The notes beneath the pieces are model-generated. The model was not told where the DNA came from and searched no databases. It saw only the letters and a list, made by a program, of their open reading frames with translations. Position numbers and translations under genes: made by a program. 64,000 nt of DNA from Tragulus kanchil. Lineage: Eukaryota; Chordata; Mammalia; Artiodactyla; Tragulidae. Location of the stretch: positions 33,800,874 to 33,864,873 of the forward strand of contig JAIOJX010000003.1 of the NCBI GenBank assembly GCA_022376925.1. Direction: 5' to 3'. The first letter of the stretch is position 1. Each line of letters starts with the position of its first letter. Positions 31,545 to 42,245 of the stretch are shown here, in pieces.

Positions 31545-32212
31545 TGAAAAAATATGTATTTATTCATGGCTGTGATGGGTCTTCATTGCTGTACAGGCTT
31601 TTTTCTAGTTGCGGCTAGCAGGGGCTACTGTCCAGTTGCAGTGCTTGGGTATCTCACTGCAGTGGTTTCTTTTGCTGCAGAGCCCACACTCTAGGGCAAG
31701 TGGACTCCGTAGCTGTGGCTCCCAGGCTCTAGAGCACAGGTTCTATAGTTGTGGCACATGGCCTTAGTTGCCCCACGGCATGTGGGATCTTCCCAGGTCA
31801 GGGACTGAACCAGTGTCCCTCGCATTGCAAGGCAGATTCTTTTTTTTTTTTTTTAAAGATTTATTTATTTATTTATTTTGGGCGGGGGTCGGGTTGGGGA
31901 GGGAGGGGAGCGGGCGGGCCACTTCTATTGGTCTTTCATTTCTCTATTTTCATCCGTCTTTGTTCTTTGGCTCCTGTGGGCCTCCCATCGCGGTGGCGTC
32001 TGTTGTTGCAGAGCGCCGGCTCTGGGCACATGCGCTCCAGAGCTCCGGCTCGGTAATTGGACACATCGGTCCAGCTGCTCCGCGGCACGTGGGATCTTCC
32101 CAGGCCAGGGATCGAACCGGCGCCCCTTGCACTGCAAGGCGGTGTCCTTACCCACTGGACCACCAGGGGAAGCCCTGCAAGGCAGATTCTTAACCATACC
32201 ATGGAAACCCTT
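31545..32212 (-). mobile_element. Long CHR-type SINE, antisense, split by nested SINE
   Basis: The outer element runs 31545-31841 and resumes at about 32192 for its last 20 bases. Blocks are TTTTTCTAGTTGCGGCTAGC, CACAGGTTCTATAGTTGTGG and GGGACTGAACCAGTGTCCCT. Confidence 0.83.
31826..32191 (-). mobile_element. Young CHR-derived SINE nested with 16-bp TSD, antisense
   Basis: Perfect TGCAAGGCAGATTCTT repeats (31826-31841 and 32176-32191) flank it. Inside are a T-run, TTTATTTATTTATTTATTTT, a G-rich stretch, GGCCACTTCTATTGGTCTTT, GGTAATTGGACACATCGGTC and the reversed head. It lies in the B-box region of an older CHR SINE, so the relative ages are clear. Confidence 0.92.
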
Positions 32213-32503
32213 AGATAATATTTTCACTGTGTGTGTTTTTTTTTTTTTCTCCAAGAGGCTCTGCCATCCTCTCTAATCTTGATTTATTGTTGGGTTTACA
32301 CACAGCTGTCATTCAGGATGCCCTTTCACTATTACTCTACTGGCCAGCTCCTTCGCCTCCTACTTGTGTTGGCTCCCTTCCTTTCTCTAGTCTCTGAAGC
32401 TTGTTGTCTTGGATCCTCCCTTGTCAGTATCTTCTCCAGTAGTTTCCTACAAAAGTTCCATTTTTGAATTCTAATGTGTCTATTCTTTATCTGCCTTCAT
32501 CAT

Positions 32504-32583
32504 GCTCACACTCAGTTGTTGAGTCATGTCTGAATCCTCTGTGAACCCATGGACTGTGGCCTTGTCTGTCCATGGGATTTCCC
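32504..32583 (-). mobile_element. Bov-tA SINE, antisense, cut by junction
   Basis: GAGTCATGTCTGAATCCTCT and CCATGGACTGTGGCCTTGTC are the reversed 3' part; the rest is missing. Confidence 0.75.
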
Positions 32584-32775
32584 CTAATGGTGACCCATTT
32601 AAATATCTGCCTTCGAATCATGTTTTTTCCTGTTAAACACCATTTTTCCCAGCATTAATAACTGCCACATTTTGTCATTTATTAACATTAATAACTACCT
32701 GTCTCATGCTTCATCTTCTCTCTCAAATATTAGCATATTGCAAGTGCTCAAAAGTATCAGATACTATTTATTCTT

Positions 32776-33443
32776 TGAAAAAATATGTATTTATTCATGG
32801 CTGTGATGGGTCTTCATTGCTGTACAGGCTTTTTTCTAGTTGCGGCTAGCAGGGGCTACTGTCCAGTTGCAGTGCTTGGGTATCTCACTGCAGTGGTTTC
32901 TTTTGCTGCAGAGCCCACACTCTAGGGCAAGTGGACTCCGTAGCTGTGGCTCCCAGGCTCTAGAGCACAGGTTCTATAGTTGTGGCACATGGCCTTAGTT
33001 GCCCCACGGCATGTGGGATCTTCCCAGGTCAGGGACTGAACCAGTGTCCCTCGCATTGCAAGGCAGATTCTTTTTTTTTTTTTTTAAAGATTTATTTATT
33101 TATTTATTTTGGGCGGGGGTCGGGTTGGGGAGAGAGGGGAGCAGGCGGGCCACTTCTATTGGTCTTTCATTTCTCTATTTTCATCCGTCTTTGTTCTTTG
33201 GCTCCTGTGGGCCTCCCATCGCGGTGGCGTCTGTTGTTGCAGAGCGCCGGCTCTGGGCACATGCGCTCCAGAGCTCCGGCTCGGTAATTGGACACATCGG
33301 TCCAGCTGCTCCGCGGCACGTGGGATCTTCCCAGGCCAGGGATCGAACCGGCGCCCCTTGCACTGCAAGGCGGTGTCCTTACCCACTGGACCACCAGGGG
33401 AAGCCCTGCAAGGCAGATTCTTAACCATACCATGGAAACCCTT
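32776..33443 (-). mobile_element. Long CHR-type SINE, antisense, duplicate
   Basis: Copy B of the split outer element near 31545. Confidence 0.82.
33057..33422 (-). mobile_element. Nested young SINE, duplicate
   Basis: Copy B of the nested element at 31826, with the same flanking repeats. Confidence 0.9.
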
Positions 33444-33734
33444 AGATAATATTTTCACTGTGTGTGTTTTTTTTTTTTTCTCCAAGAGGCTCTGCCATCC
33501 TCTCTAATCTTGATTTATTGTTGGGTTTACACACAGCTGTCATTCAGGATGCCCTTTCACTATTACTCTACTGGCCAGCTCCTTCGCCTCCTACTTGTGT
33601 TGGCTCCCTTCCTTTCTCTAGTCTCTGAAGCTTGTTGTCTTGGATCCTCCCTTGTCAGTATCTTCTCCAGTAGTTTCCTACAAAAGTTCCATTTTTGAAT
33701 TCTAATGTGTCTATTCTTTATCTGCCTTCATCAT

Positions 33735-33940
33735 GCTCACACTCAGTTGTTGAGTCATGTCTGAATCCTCTGTGAACCCATGGACTGTGGCCTTGTCTGT
33801 CCATGGGATTTCCCAGGCAAGACTGCTAGAGTGGGTGGCCATTTCGTCCTCCAGAGGATCTTCTTGACCCAGAGATCAAAGTCATGTCTCTTGTGTCTCC
33901 TGCATTGGCAGGCAGTTACTTTACCAGTGAGCCACCAGGG
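33735..33940 (-). mobile_element. Bov-tA SINE, antisense, complete
   Basis: The full form of the element cut at 32583. It adds GGGTGGCCATTTCGTCCTCC and the reversed head GAGCCACCAGGGG. Confidence 0.85.
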
Positions 33941-34476
33941 GTGGGGGTGGGGGTGCCCATCTACCCTCATAACTGATTATTAATTTGTCTGGGTGGAAAT
34001 CACTGTCTCACAAATGTTGGAAGAACGGCTTCCTTGTCCTTTAGGATGCCGGATAGCTGCTAACAAGTCTGATGTCTTGAGGTTCCAATTCTCCTGTATG
34101 TATACTGACTTTAAAGACACTTTAAAAAAGACATTCACCATTCCTCCATGCCTGGTGTTCTGAAATTTCATGACTATATGCCTTGGTTTGGATCTTCATT
34201 TATGTTGCTGATATTCAACGGGATTCTCTTAATCTGAAGACTCGTGGCCTAAATTCCAGAAAACTTGCTGTTCTTTTTTTCTCTAGCTTCTCTTTGTTCA
34301 GATACTCTTCTCGATCCTTAAGATCTATTACATTTTTTTCCTTTGTTCTTTTGTCATATTTTTTTATCTGGGAGATTTTCTTAAATTCATCTTTCATCTC
34401 TTTCAGCAAAGGTTTTATTTTTCATATTGTTAAATTTTTAAGAGCTCTTCTTGGCCCCCCTTCTTTCTTTTTTTTT
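33941..34476. other. Unclassified T-rich sequence
   Basis: No gene is seen. A 149-codon plus-strand ORF (34183-34632) runs from this T-rich sequence into the reversed SINE and has Phe/Ser-rich composition from T-runs, so it is spurious. The part from 34095 is duplicated from 35256. Confidence 0.45.
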
Positions 34477-34796
34477 TCCTTAAAGATTTATTTATTTATT
34501 TTGGTGGGGGGGGGGGGGGGAGGGAGGGGAGCAGGCGGGCCACTTCTATTGCTCTTTCATTTGTCCATTTTCATCCATCTTTGTTCTTTGGCTGGTGTGG
34601 GCCTCCCATCGCAGTGGCCTCTTCTGTTGTAGAGCACTGGCTCTGGGCGCATGCACTCCAGAGCTCCGGCTCGGGAATTGGACACATCCGTCCAGCCGCC
34701 ACGGCACGTGGGATCTTCCCAGGCCAGGGATCAAACTGGCACCCCTTGCACTGCAAGGCTGTGTCCTTACCCACTGGACCACCAGGGAAGCCCAGC
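34477..34796 (-). mobile_element. Young CHR-derived SINE, antisense
   Basis: TTAAAGATTTATTTATTTAT, a G-run, GGGCCACTTCTATTGCTCTT, TCGGGAATTGGACACATCCG and GGACCACCAGGGAAGCC. It lies in C/T-rich sequence, with a possible flanking repeat CCCCCCTT. Confidence 0.85.
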
Positions 34797-34802
34797 CCCC
34801 CC

Positions 34803-35068
34803 TTTTTTTAAATTTTAGCCTCTTTTATTGTTTTTTATTTATTTATTTTCATCCATCTTTATTCTTAGGCCTGTTTAGGCCTCTCATTGCAGTGACCTCT
34901 CTTGCTGCAGAGCACTGGCTCTGGCCACATGCACTACTGAGTGCTGGCTCATAACTGGACACACCGATCCAGCCGCTCTGCCATATGTGGTATCTTCCTG
35001 GGCCAGGGATCAAACCAGTGCCCCTTGCACAGCAAGGTGGACTCTCTACCCACTGGACCACCAGGGAA
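34803..35068 (-). mobile_element. Older CHR-derived SINE, antisense, adjacent
   Basis: TTTATTTATTTTCATCCATC, TAGGCCTGTTTAGGCCTCTC, CATAACTGGACACACCGATC and CACCAGGGAAGTCC. CCTTCTTT on both outer edges of the pair suggests that the younger SINE landed in the older one's tail or target. Confidence 0.82.
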
Positions 35069-35637
35069 GTCCTTCTTTGCCACTTTTCATTTCATTCTGT
35101 TTTTTAATTTTTACTGATGCTATATTTGGGGAGAGGTTAGGTATGTACCAGAATGTTTATATTTGGGCATCATCTGGAAGAGATGGTTGGCAGCCTTCTT
35201 TGGAGAAATATGAGGAACTAATATATTCCCCCGGATTAGCTGCTCCATGCCATTTTGTATGTATACTGACTTTAAAGACACTTTAAAAAAGACATTCACC
35301 ATTCCTCCATGCCTGGTGTTCTGAAATTTCATGACTATATGCCTTGGTTTGGATCTTCATTTATGTTGCTGATATTCAACGGGATTCTCTTAATCTGAAG
35401 ACTCGTGGCCTAAATTCCAGAAAACTTGCTGTTCTTTTTTTCTCTAGCTTCTCTTTGTTCAGATACTCTTCTCGATCCTTAAGATCTATTACATTTTTTT
35501 CCTTTGTTCTTTTGTCATATTTTTTTATCTGGGAGATTTTCTTAAATTCATCTTTCATCTCTTTCAGCAAAGGTTTTATTTTTCATATTGTTAAATTTTT
35601 AAGAGCTCTTCTTGGCCCCCCTTCTTTCTTTTTTTTT

Positions 35638-35957
35638 TCCTTAAAGATTTATTTATTTATTTTGGTGGGGGTTGGGTGTGGGGGGGGGGGTGCAGGCGGG
35701 CCACTTCTATTGCTCTTTCATTTGTCCATTTTCATCCATCTTTGTTCTTTGGCTGGTGTGGGCCTCCCATCGCAGTGGCCTCTTCTGTTGTAGAGCACTG
35801 GCTCTGGGCGCATGCACTCCAGAGCTCCGGCTCGGTAATTGGACACATCCGTCCAGCCGCTTACGGCACGTGGGATCTTCCCAGGCCAGGGATCAAACTG
35901 GCACCCCTTGCACTGCAAGGCTGTGTCCTTACCCACTGGACCACCAGGGAAGCCCAG
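35638..35957 (-). mobile_element. Young CHR-derived SINE, antisense, duplicate
   Basis: Copy B of the SINE near 34477, with a visibly different G/T-rich stretch and CCGCTTACGG in place of CCGCCACGG. Confidence 0.84.
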
Positions 35958-35965
35958 CCCCCCCT

Positions 35966-36232
35966 TTTTTTAAATTTTAGCCTCTTATTTTATTTTTTTA
36001 ATTTATTTATTTTCATCCATCTTTATTCTTAGGCCTGTTTAGGCCTCTCATTGCAGTGACCTCTCTTGCTGCAGAGCACTGGCTCTGGCCACATGCACTA
36101 CTGAGTGCTGGCTCATAACTGGACACACCGATCCAGCCGCTCTGCCATATGTGGTATCTTCCTGGGCCAGGGATCAAACCAGTGCCCCTTGCACAGCAAG
36201 GTGGACTCTCTACCCACTGGACCACCAGGGAA
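35966..36232 (-). mobile_element. Older CHR-derived SINE, antisense, duplicate
   Basis: Copy B of the SINE near 34803. Confidence 0.82.
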
Positions 36233-36391
36233 GTCCTTCTTTGCCACTTTTCATTTCATTCTGTTTTTTAATTTTTACTGATGCTATATTTGGGGAGAGG
36301 TTAGGTATGTACCAGAATGTTTATATTTGGGCATCATCTGGAAGAGATGGTTGGCAGCCTTCTTTGGAGAAATATGAGGAACTAATATATT

Positions 36392-36880
36392 AACATACTT
36401 TATAAGATCACCAGAAATGATGCAGGATCAGAATTCTTACTTCTAAAATAAAAGCTTAAAAAAAAACAAAGGAAAAAAAAAAAAAGAATTCTTACTTCTC
36501 AAAGTGGGTTCAAGACTGTTCTTATTTAGTCAATGGAACAAACATTTTAATATTCAGCTACAACTCAAAAGTATGAATTAGGTTACGGTAGGTATTAGAC
36601 AATCTAAAATGGACCAAGGCTGATTTCCAAAAAGACTTTTCTTATTTTAGGCATATTATATTAAACTCTCACCTATACTAAAAAAATCAATTTAGATTTC
36701 ATTTTTGTCTTCTAATTTTCTGGCTATAGGATTATTTAAGTTCAGAAGAAACTCGGACTACTTCAAAGATAATATTCACTCAGCTTTTAAAAATTTTGAT
36801 ATTATGCACAATAATAATTGAGGTCCACAGACTTTATCACAGAGAATTCTAGAGTTCACTTCCAGTAATGACTGACTGCA
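36392..36880. other. Unclassified AT-rich sequence
   Basis: No gene or confident repeat is seen. Confidence 0.4.
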
Positions 36881-37097
36881 TTGCGTGCTAAGCTGCTTCA
36901 GTGATGTCTGACTCTTTGGGACTCTACGGACTGTAGCCTGCCAGGTCCTTCTGTCCATAGGATTTTCCAGACAAGAAACTGCAGTGGGTTGCCATTTCCT
37001 ACTCCAGGGGATCTTCCCAACTCGGGGAATGAACCCACGTCTCTTCTGTCTCCTGCATTGGTGGGTTCTTTACCACTAGCGTCACCTGCGAAATCCA
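36881..37097 (-). mobile_element. Bov-tA SINE, antisense
   Basis: CTGCTTCAGTGATGTCTGAC, GGACTGTAGCCTGCCAGGTC, GGGTTGCCATTTCCTACTCC and the reversed head GTCACCTGCGAAATCC. Confidence 0.87.
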
Positions 37098-37692
37098 GCA
37101 CACAGAATTATTCCCCTCAATTTCTTTCTTGTTTATGACTTTTTCTCTTAACTAAGCTAAACTTATACTTTGTAGTTCTCTTCATTTTTTTTGTTTTTTA
37201 AAATCTTTCCTAAAAAAGATCAGTCAAGTAGCCAAAATCTATGCACTTTATCCAGCTGTCAAATTAGTGACAGATTTGTCTCTTTCTCTTTGTTTATCCT
37301 TCAAAAGGATCCAACTGTGGTAACCTCCTTTCGTGAAGTTCTACAATAGTCTGGGTGAGGACAAATGTCACAGCCTCACCCTGCCCTCCAGCTGGTTGGC
37401 CCACATTTCTCTAGAGGTGGAATTGCACTCAATATGAAAACAGGGGCAACAGGAATGTTGCTGAAGAAGGAGGGAGAAGCAGTCCAATCCTTTCTTTTGA
37501 AGGTGACGGAAGCTGGCATGTACTGATGGACAGACACAGATTTTCGACCTGTCTCTAGCAATGGCTGAGCCATTTCCTCTCTCTCAGAAAAAGTCACTGC
37601 CCTGAGGCCTAGCTGTTGCTAGGTGCTTGTTTCCTAAGTAGTAACACACTCCGCCTCCACTTCTCACACAGAGTTCTGGGGAAATGCCCCAA
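37098..37692. other. Unclassified sequence
   Basis: No gene is seen. It is duplicated at 38199-38793. Confidence 0.4.
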
Positions 37693-37982
37693 GGTATTAG
37701 ACAATCTAAAATGGACCAAGGCTGATTTCCAAAAAGACTTTTCTTATTTTAGGCATATTATATTAAACTCTCACCTATACTAAAAAAATCAATTTAGATT
37801 TCATTTTTGTCTTCTAATTTTCTGGCTATAGGATTATTTAAGTTCAGAAGAAACTCGGACTACTTCAAAGATAATATTCACTCAGCTTTTAAAAATTTTG
37901 ATATTATGCACAATAATAATTGAGGTCCACAGACTTTATCACAGAGAATTCTAGAGTTCACTTCCAGTAATGACTGACTGCA

Positions 37983-38198
37983 TTGCGTGCTAAGCTGCTT
38001 CAGTGATGTCTGACTCTTTGGGACTCTACGGACTGTAGCCTGCCAGGTCCTTCTGTCCATAGGATTTTCCAGACAAGAAACTGCAGTGGGTTGCCATTTC
38101 CTACTCCAGGGGATCTTCCCAACTCGGGGAATGAACCCACGTCTCTTCTGTCTCCTGCATTGGTGGGTTCTTTACCACTAGCGTCACCTCGAAATCCA
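37983..38198 (-). mobile_element. Bov-tA SINE, antisense, duplicate
   Basis: Copy B of the element near 36881, with one base missing near its head. Confidence 0.85.
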
Positions 38199-38942
38199 GC
38201 ACACAGAATTATTCCCCTCAATTTCTTTCTTGTTTATGACTTTTTCTCTTAACTAAGCTAAACTTATACTTTGTAGTTCTCTTCATTTTTTTTGTTTTTT
38301 AAAATCTTTCCTAAAAAAGATCAGTCAAGTAGCCAAAATCTATGCACTTTATCCAGCTGTCAAATTAGTGACAGATTTGTCTCTTTCTCTTTGTTTATCC
38401 TTCAAAAGGATCCAACTGTGGTAACCTCCTTTCGTGAAGTTCTACAATAGTCTGGGTGAGGACAAATGTCACAGCCTCACCCTGCCCTCCAGCTGGTTGG
38501 CCCACATTTCTCTAGAGGTGGAATTGCACTCAATATGAAAACAGGGGCAACAGGAATGTTGCTGAAGAAGGAGGGAGAAGCAGTCCAATCCTTTCTTTTG
38601 AAGGTGACGGAAGCTGGCATGTACTGATGGACAGACACAGATTTTCGACCTGTCTCTAGCAATGGCTGAGCCATTTCCTCTCTCTCAGAAAAAGTCACTG
38701 CCCTGAGGCCTAGCTGTTGCTAGGTGCTTGTTTCCTAAGTAGTAACACACTCCGCCTCCACTTCTCACACAGAGTTCTGGGGAAATGCCCCAATTTTCAG
38801 CTCTGCTGAGGTGGTTTGTGACTCATCCTCTTTTCTCTCTAGTAACCTTTTAGAGCAACAAGAATAACCCCTATTTTTATTTTATTATTCGTATGGTCAT
38901 GTTCTCTTGTAGGCCTCTTCTTATTTATTTGAACACAGGTAT

Positions 38943-39150
38943 GATTGGAAAAGACCTTGATGTTGGGGAAAATAGAAGGCAGAAGGAGAAAGGGACGACA
39001 GAGGACAAGACGGTTGGATGGCATCACTGAGTCAATGGACGTGAATTTGAGCAAGCTCTGGGAGATGGTGAAGGACACGGGCGCCTAGCATTCTTCTGTC
39101 CATGGGGTCACAAAGAGTCAGATATGACTGAAAGACTGAACTGAACTATG
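38943..39150 (+). mobile_element. BovB LINE 3' end, sense
   Basis: GATTGGAAAAGACCTTGATG, GGTTGGATGGCATCACTGAG, GTCACAAAGAGTCAGATATG and ACTGAAAGACTGAACTGAAC. The last 200 bases of BovB, including its terminal CTGAACTGAAC motif. Confidence 0.87.
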
Positions 39151-39699
39151 ATGAAGTCTAAGATTAATAACTATGTCTTGCATACCGATTATATAAAATG
39201 GGCTTTCTATTCTGCTTCCTAGATAAAATGTTTTATTTCCATTGGGGGAAAAAAGTCAGGAGGAGCTCATTTTCTATGGGATGGTGGAATACATTTCCCA
39301 TTAAATGCAATCAGTAATTGTCTAAAATAAGGTATAGAAATGCAATCCTTGACATTCTATTTAGGGTCTGTTTATTCAAAACTTTACATGCAGTATCTCT
39401 CCCAGAATGACAATGGTTACCAGTGCAGGCAAAATTCCAACATTTGACTTGTGCACAATACTGCAATCTCAAGTGATTTTTTAAAGCTATCTTAACTCAT
39501 CTCTTTGTTTCATTTTTTTGTTATAGTTTAGAACTGCTATGATAACTACATATCTTCACTTGTGAAAAAAAATAAAAACTTCTTTCTAATATTTCATGTT
39601 AGGGCTCTTGGAGTACTTGTTAACATTTTAACTTCCCTTAAAGTGAAGAAACCCCTGTAGATGGTCCATGGAAGATGTCTTTGTTGTACTTAATTCTGG
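39151..39699. other. Unclassified AT-rich sequence
   Basis: No gene is seen. It is duplicated at 40262-40809. Confidence 0.4.
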
Positions 39700-40053
39700 T
39701 CCTTTCTTTTGAAGGTGACGGAAGCTGGCATGTACTGATGGACAGACACAGATTTTCGACCTGTCTCTAGCAATGGCTGAGCCATTTCCTCTCTCTCAGA
39801 AAAAGTCACTGCCCTGAGGCCTAGCTGTTGCTAGGTGCTTGTTTCCTAAGTAGTAACACACTCCGCCTCCACTTCTCACACAGAGTTCTGGGGAAATGCC
39901 CCAATTTTCAGCTCTGCTGAGGTGGTTTGTGACTCATCCTCTTTTCTCTCTAGTAACCTTTTAGAGCAACAAGAATAACCCCTATTTTTATTTTATTATT
40001 CGTATGGTCATGTTCTCTTGTAGGCCTCTTCTTATTTATTTGAACACAGGTAT

Positions 40054-40261
40054 GATTGGAAAAGACCTTGATGTTGGGGAAAATAGAAGGCAGAAGGAGA
40101 AAGGGACGACAGAGGACAAGACGGTTGGATGGCATCACTGAGTCAATGGACGTGAATTTGAGCAAGCTCTGGGAGATGGTGAAGGACACGGGCGCCTAGC
40201 ATTCTTCTGTCCATGGGGTCACAAAGAGTCAGATATGACTGAAAGACTGAACTGAACTATG
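40054..40261 (+). mobile_element. BovB LINE 3' end, duplicate
   Basis: Copy B of the element near 38943. Confidence 0.86.
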
Positions 40262-40809
40262 ATGAAGTCTAAGATTAATAACTATGTCTTGCATACCGAT
40301 TATATAAAATGGGCTTTCTATTCTGCTTCCTAGATAAAATGTTTTATTTCCATTGGGGGAAAAAAGTCAGGAGGAGCTCATTTTCTATGGGATGGTGGAA
40401 TACATTTCCCATTAAATGCAATCAGTAATTGTCTAAAATAAGGTATAGAAATGCAATCCTTGACATTCTATTTAGGGTCTGTTTATTCAAAACTTTACAT
40501 GCAGTATCTCTCCCAGAATGACAATGGTTACCAGTGCAGGCAAAATTCCAACATTTGACTTGTGCACAATACTGCAATCTCAAGTGATTTTTTAAAGCTA
40601 TCTTAACTCATCTCTTTGTTTCATTTTTTTGTTATAGTTTAGAACTGCTATGATAACTACATATCTTCACTTGTGAAAAAAAATAAAAACTTCTTTCTAA
40701 TATTTCATGTTAGGGCTCTTGGAGTACTTGTTAACATTTTAACTTCCCTTAAAGTGAAGAAACCCCTGTAGATGGTCCATGGAAGATGTCTTTGTGTATG
40801 TACTTAATT

Positions 40810-41433
40810 CCTGTCACCAGCCCTTGAACCAACTGGATTCAGGAATTTTAAACAGCTCAAATTTTGTTGGAACATAAGGTGTGAAGGTGGGAACGGCAGG
40901 AGATGATGTAGGAGAGAGAGTGTTAAAGAGCTTACATTCTGTTATTTTAGAGTTTGTCGTAGGTCTGGAGAGAAAGGCTGAGCACAAGCTAATTTTAGGG
41001 AGTCTAAAATCTAATTTAGAGCTATTCTCCTAAATTAAAAAAAAACTATATTTCAAACAATTCAAAGAAAAGAAAGCATAAGGCTCCACTATAGTGCAAG
41101 AGGGTTTAAAACTCCAGAAATATATTTCTCACTATATAATTCAAATGGTACTAGTAATCACAGGGAGCAGATGCTGCCCGCTACAGTGTTATTGGTTTGG
41201 TATATTTGTGAGTGGGTAAAAGGGAAGATATCAAAAGAAACAATGAGATTCACACTGAATGTTTCTGTAATCTCACATTTAAATTTATGTGTATATATTT
41301 ATTTTATATACAAAAATTTTGTTTATAAATTTATTTATATATATATATGTGATTAGTGCAAATAAAAAGCATATAACTGTGAGCACTGTCAAATGGTAGA
41401 AATATGCCTCAAGAATAAACCAAGACTATTTTT
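40810..41433. other. Unclassified AT-rich sequence
   Basis: No gene is seen. A short TA-rich microsatellite lies near 41333-41349. Confidence 0.4.
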
Positions 41434-41469
41434 AAAATACCATACATAGCAAGTTGTGTATGGTATTTT
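41434..41469. repeat. Perfect 13-bp hairpin
   Basis: AAAATACCATACA (41434-41446) and TGTATGGTATTTT (41457-41469) are perfect reverse complements with a 10-base loop. The hairpin sits just left of the larger inverted repeat. Confidence 0.9.
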
Positions 41470-41475
41470 TTCCAT

Positions 41476-41632
41476 TTTTTTCCTTTCTGCCTCCTTCCTT
41501 CCCTCCCCTACCCCTTCCCTTCTTCCTTCTTCTTTTCTTTTTTTGGTGTTGTTATATTTGACCAAGAAGGGGGAAAAAAAATGAAGAAGGGATGGGGTGG
41601 GGGAGTGAAGGAAGGAAGCAGAAAGGAAAAAA
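41476..41632. repeat. 50-bp inverted repeat, pyrimidine arm and purine arm
   Basis: Left arm 41476-41525 is almost pure pyrimidine. Right arm 41583-41632 is almost pure purine. By eye they are reverse complements at 46 of 50 positions, with a 57-base spacer. Such an arrangement can extrude a cruciform. Purine-rich sequence continues to about 41740. Confidence 0.85.
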
Positions 41633-41999
41633 AAGAAATAGCTTTTTTCTTTTGTGGTCAGAGAGAGAGGGAAGAAAAGACAGAGAGAAGAGAAGGAAGG
41701 AGGGGAGGCAGGAAAAAGAGAAAAAAAAAAGGAGAAGCCAAGTTTCAACTCCAGGGCCTGCACTTGTGTGTGGTCAGTCTCCACCAGGCCTGCCACACCT
41801 CATGCTTGGTGGTGGTTGGTCATTGTTGCCCAGTGCTGATGAGACACTGTTGCCCTGAGCTGAATAAGCCTGAGTCATTTTCTTATACAACCTATGGACC
41901 AGGAGTAAGATGGTGTCTAGGACGCAGTAAAGACTGCACCTAGAACCTGAATGAGATGCATGTAATATAGTTTGCTTTAGACAGTTTCAGAAACCATGT
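41633..41999. other. Purine-rich tract, then unclassified sequence
   Basis: GA-rich to about 41740, then no recognised repeat. The overlapping ORFs of 88-135 codons here are Lys/Glu/Arg-rich or Ser/Phe-rich products of low complexity. Confidence 0.45.
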
Positions 42000-42245
42000 A
42001 ATTTAACTATAGGCCTTCCCTGGTGGCTCAGTGATAAAGAATCTGCCTGCCAATGCAGGAGATATGGGTCCGATCCCTGGGTTGGGAAGATCCCCCAGAG
42101 AAGGAAATGGCAACCCACTCCAGTATTCTTGCCTGGGAAATCCTATGGACACAGGAGCGTGACAGACTATAGTCCATGGGGTTGCAAAAGAGTCAACGTG
42201 ACTTAGTAACTAAACAACCCCAACAACAATAACAATTTAATTATC
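42000..42245 (+). mobile_element. Bov-tA SINE with approximate TSD
   Basis: AATTTAACTAT (42000-42010) and AATTTAATTAT (42235-42245) flank CTTCCCTGGTGGCTCAGTGA, GGTCCGATCCCTGGGTTGGG, GGCAACCCACTCCAGTATTC and CAAAAGAGTCAACGTGACTT, ending in CAACAACAATAAC. Confidence 0.9.

Larger units (their letters stand above)
31384..33814. repeat. Tandem duplication 10 (unit 1231 bp)
   Basis: Copy A is 31384-32583 and copy B 32615-33814. The shift is constant at 1231 and the filler about 31 bases. Copies differ at few sites (GGGAGGGAGG versus GGGAGAGAGG; GCGGGCGGG versus GCAGGCGGG). Copy A ends inside an antisense Bov-tA that is complete only after copy B. Confidence 0.94.
34095..36391. repeat. Tandem duplication 11 (unit about 1.16 kb)
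   Basis: Copy A is 34095-35227 and copy B 35256-36391. The shift goes from 1161 to 1164 through changes in G-runs and T-runs. The filler is 28 bases. The main differences are in the G-homopolymer at 34503-34521 versus 35664-35691. Confidence 0.92.
36591..38793. repeat. Tandem duplication 12 (unit about 1.10 kb)
   Basis: Copy A is 36591-37692 and copy B 37693-38793, abutting exactly. The shift is 1102, then 1101 after a missing G (CACCTGCGAAAT versus CACCTCGAAAT). The last about 204 bases recur a third time at 39700. Confidence 0.94.
38589..40809. repeat. Tandem duplication 13 (unit 1111 bp)
   Basis: Copy A is 38589-39697 and copy B 39700-40809. The start lies 204 bases inside copy B of duplication 12, so 37488-37692, 38589-38793 and 39700-39904 are the same sequence three times. 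Confidence 0.93.

Noticed and set aside
34183..34632. 149-codon ORF with Phe/Ser-rich, membrane-like composition (also at 35344)
   Set aside because: The composition comes from T-rich DNA and a reversed SINE tail. The C-terminal part is SINE sequence.
41389..41943. Overlapping Lys/Glu/Arg-rich and Ser/Phe-rich ORFs
   Set aside because: They are products of the purine and pyrimidine arms of the inverted repeat, not coding sequence.
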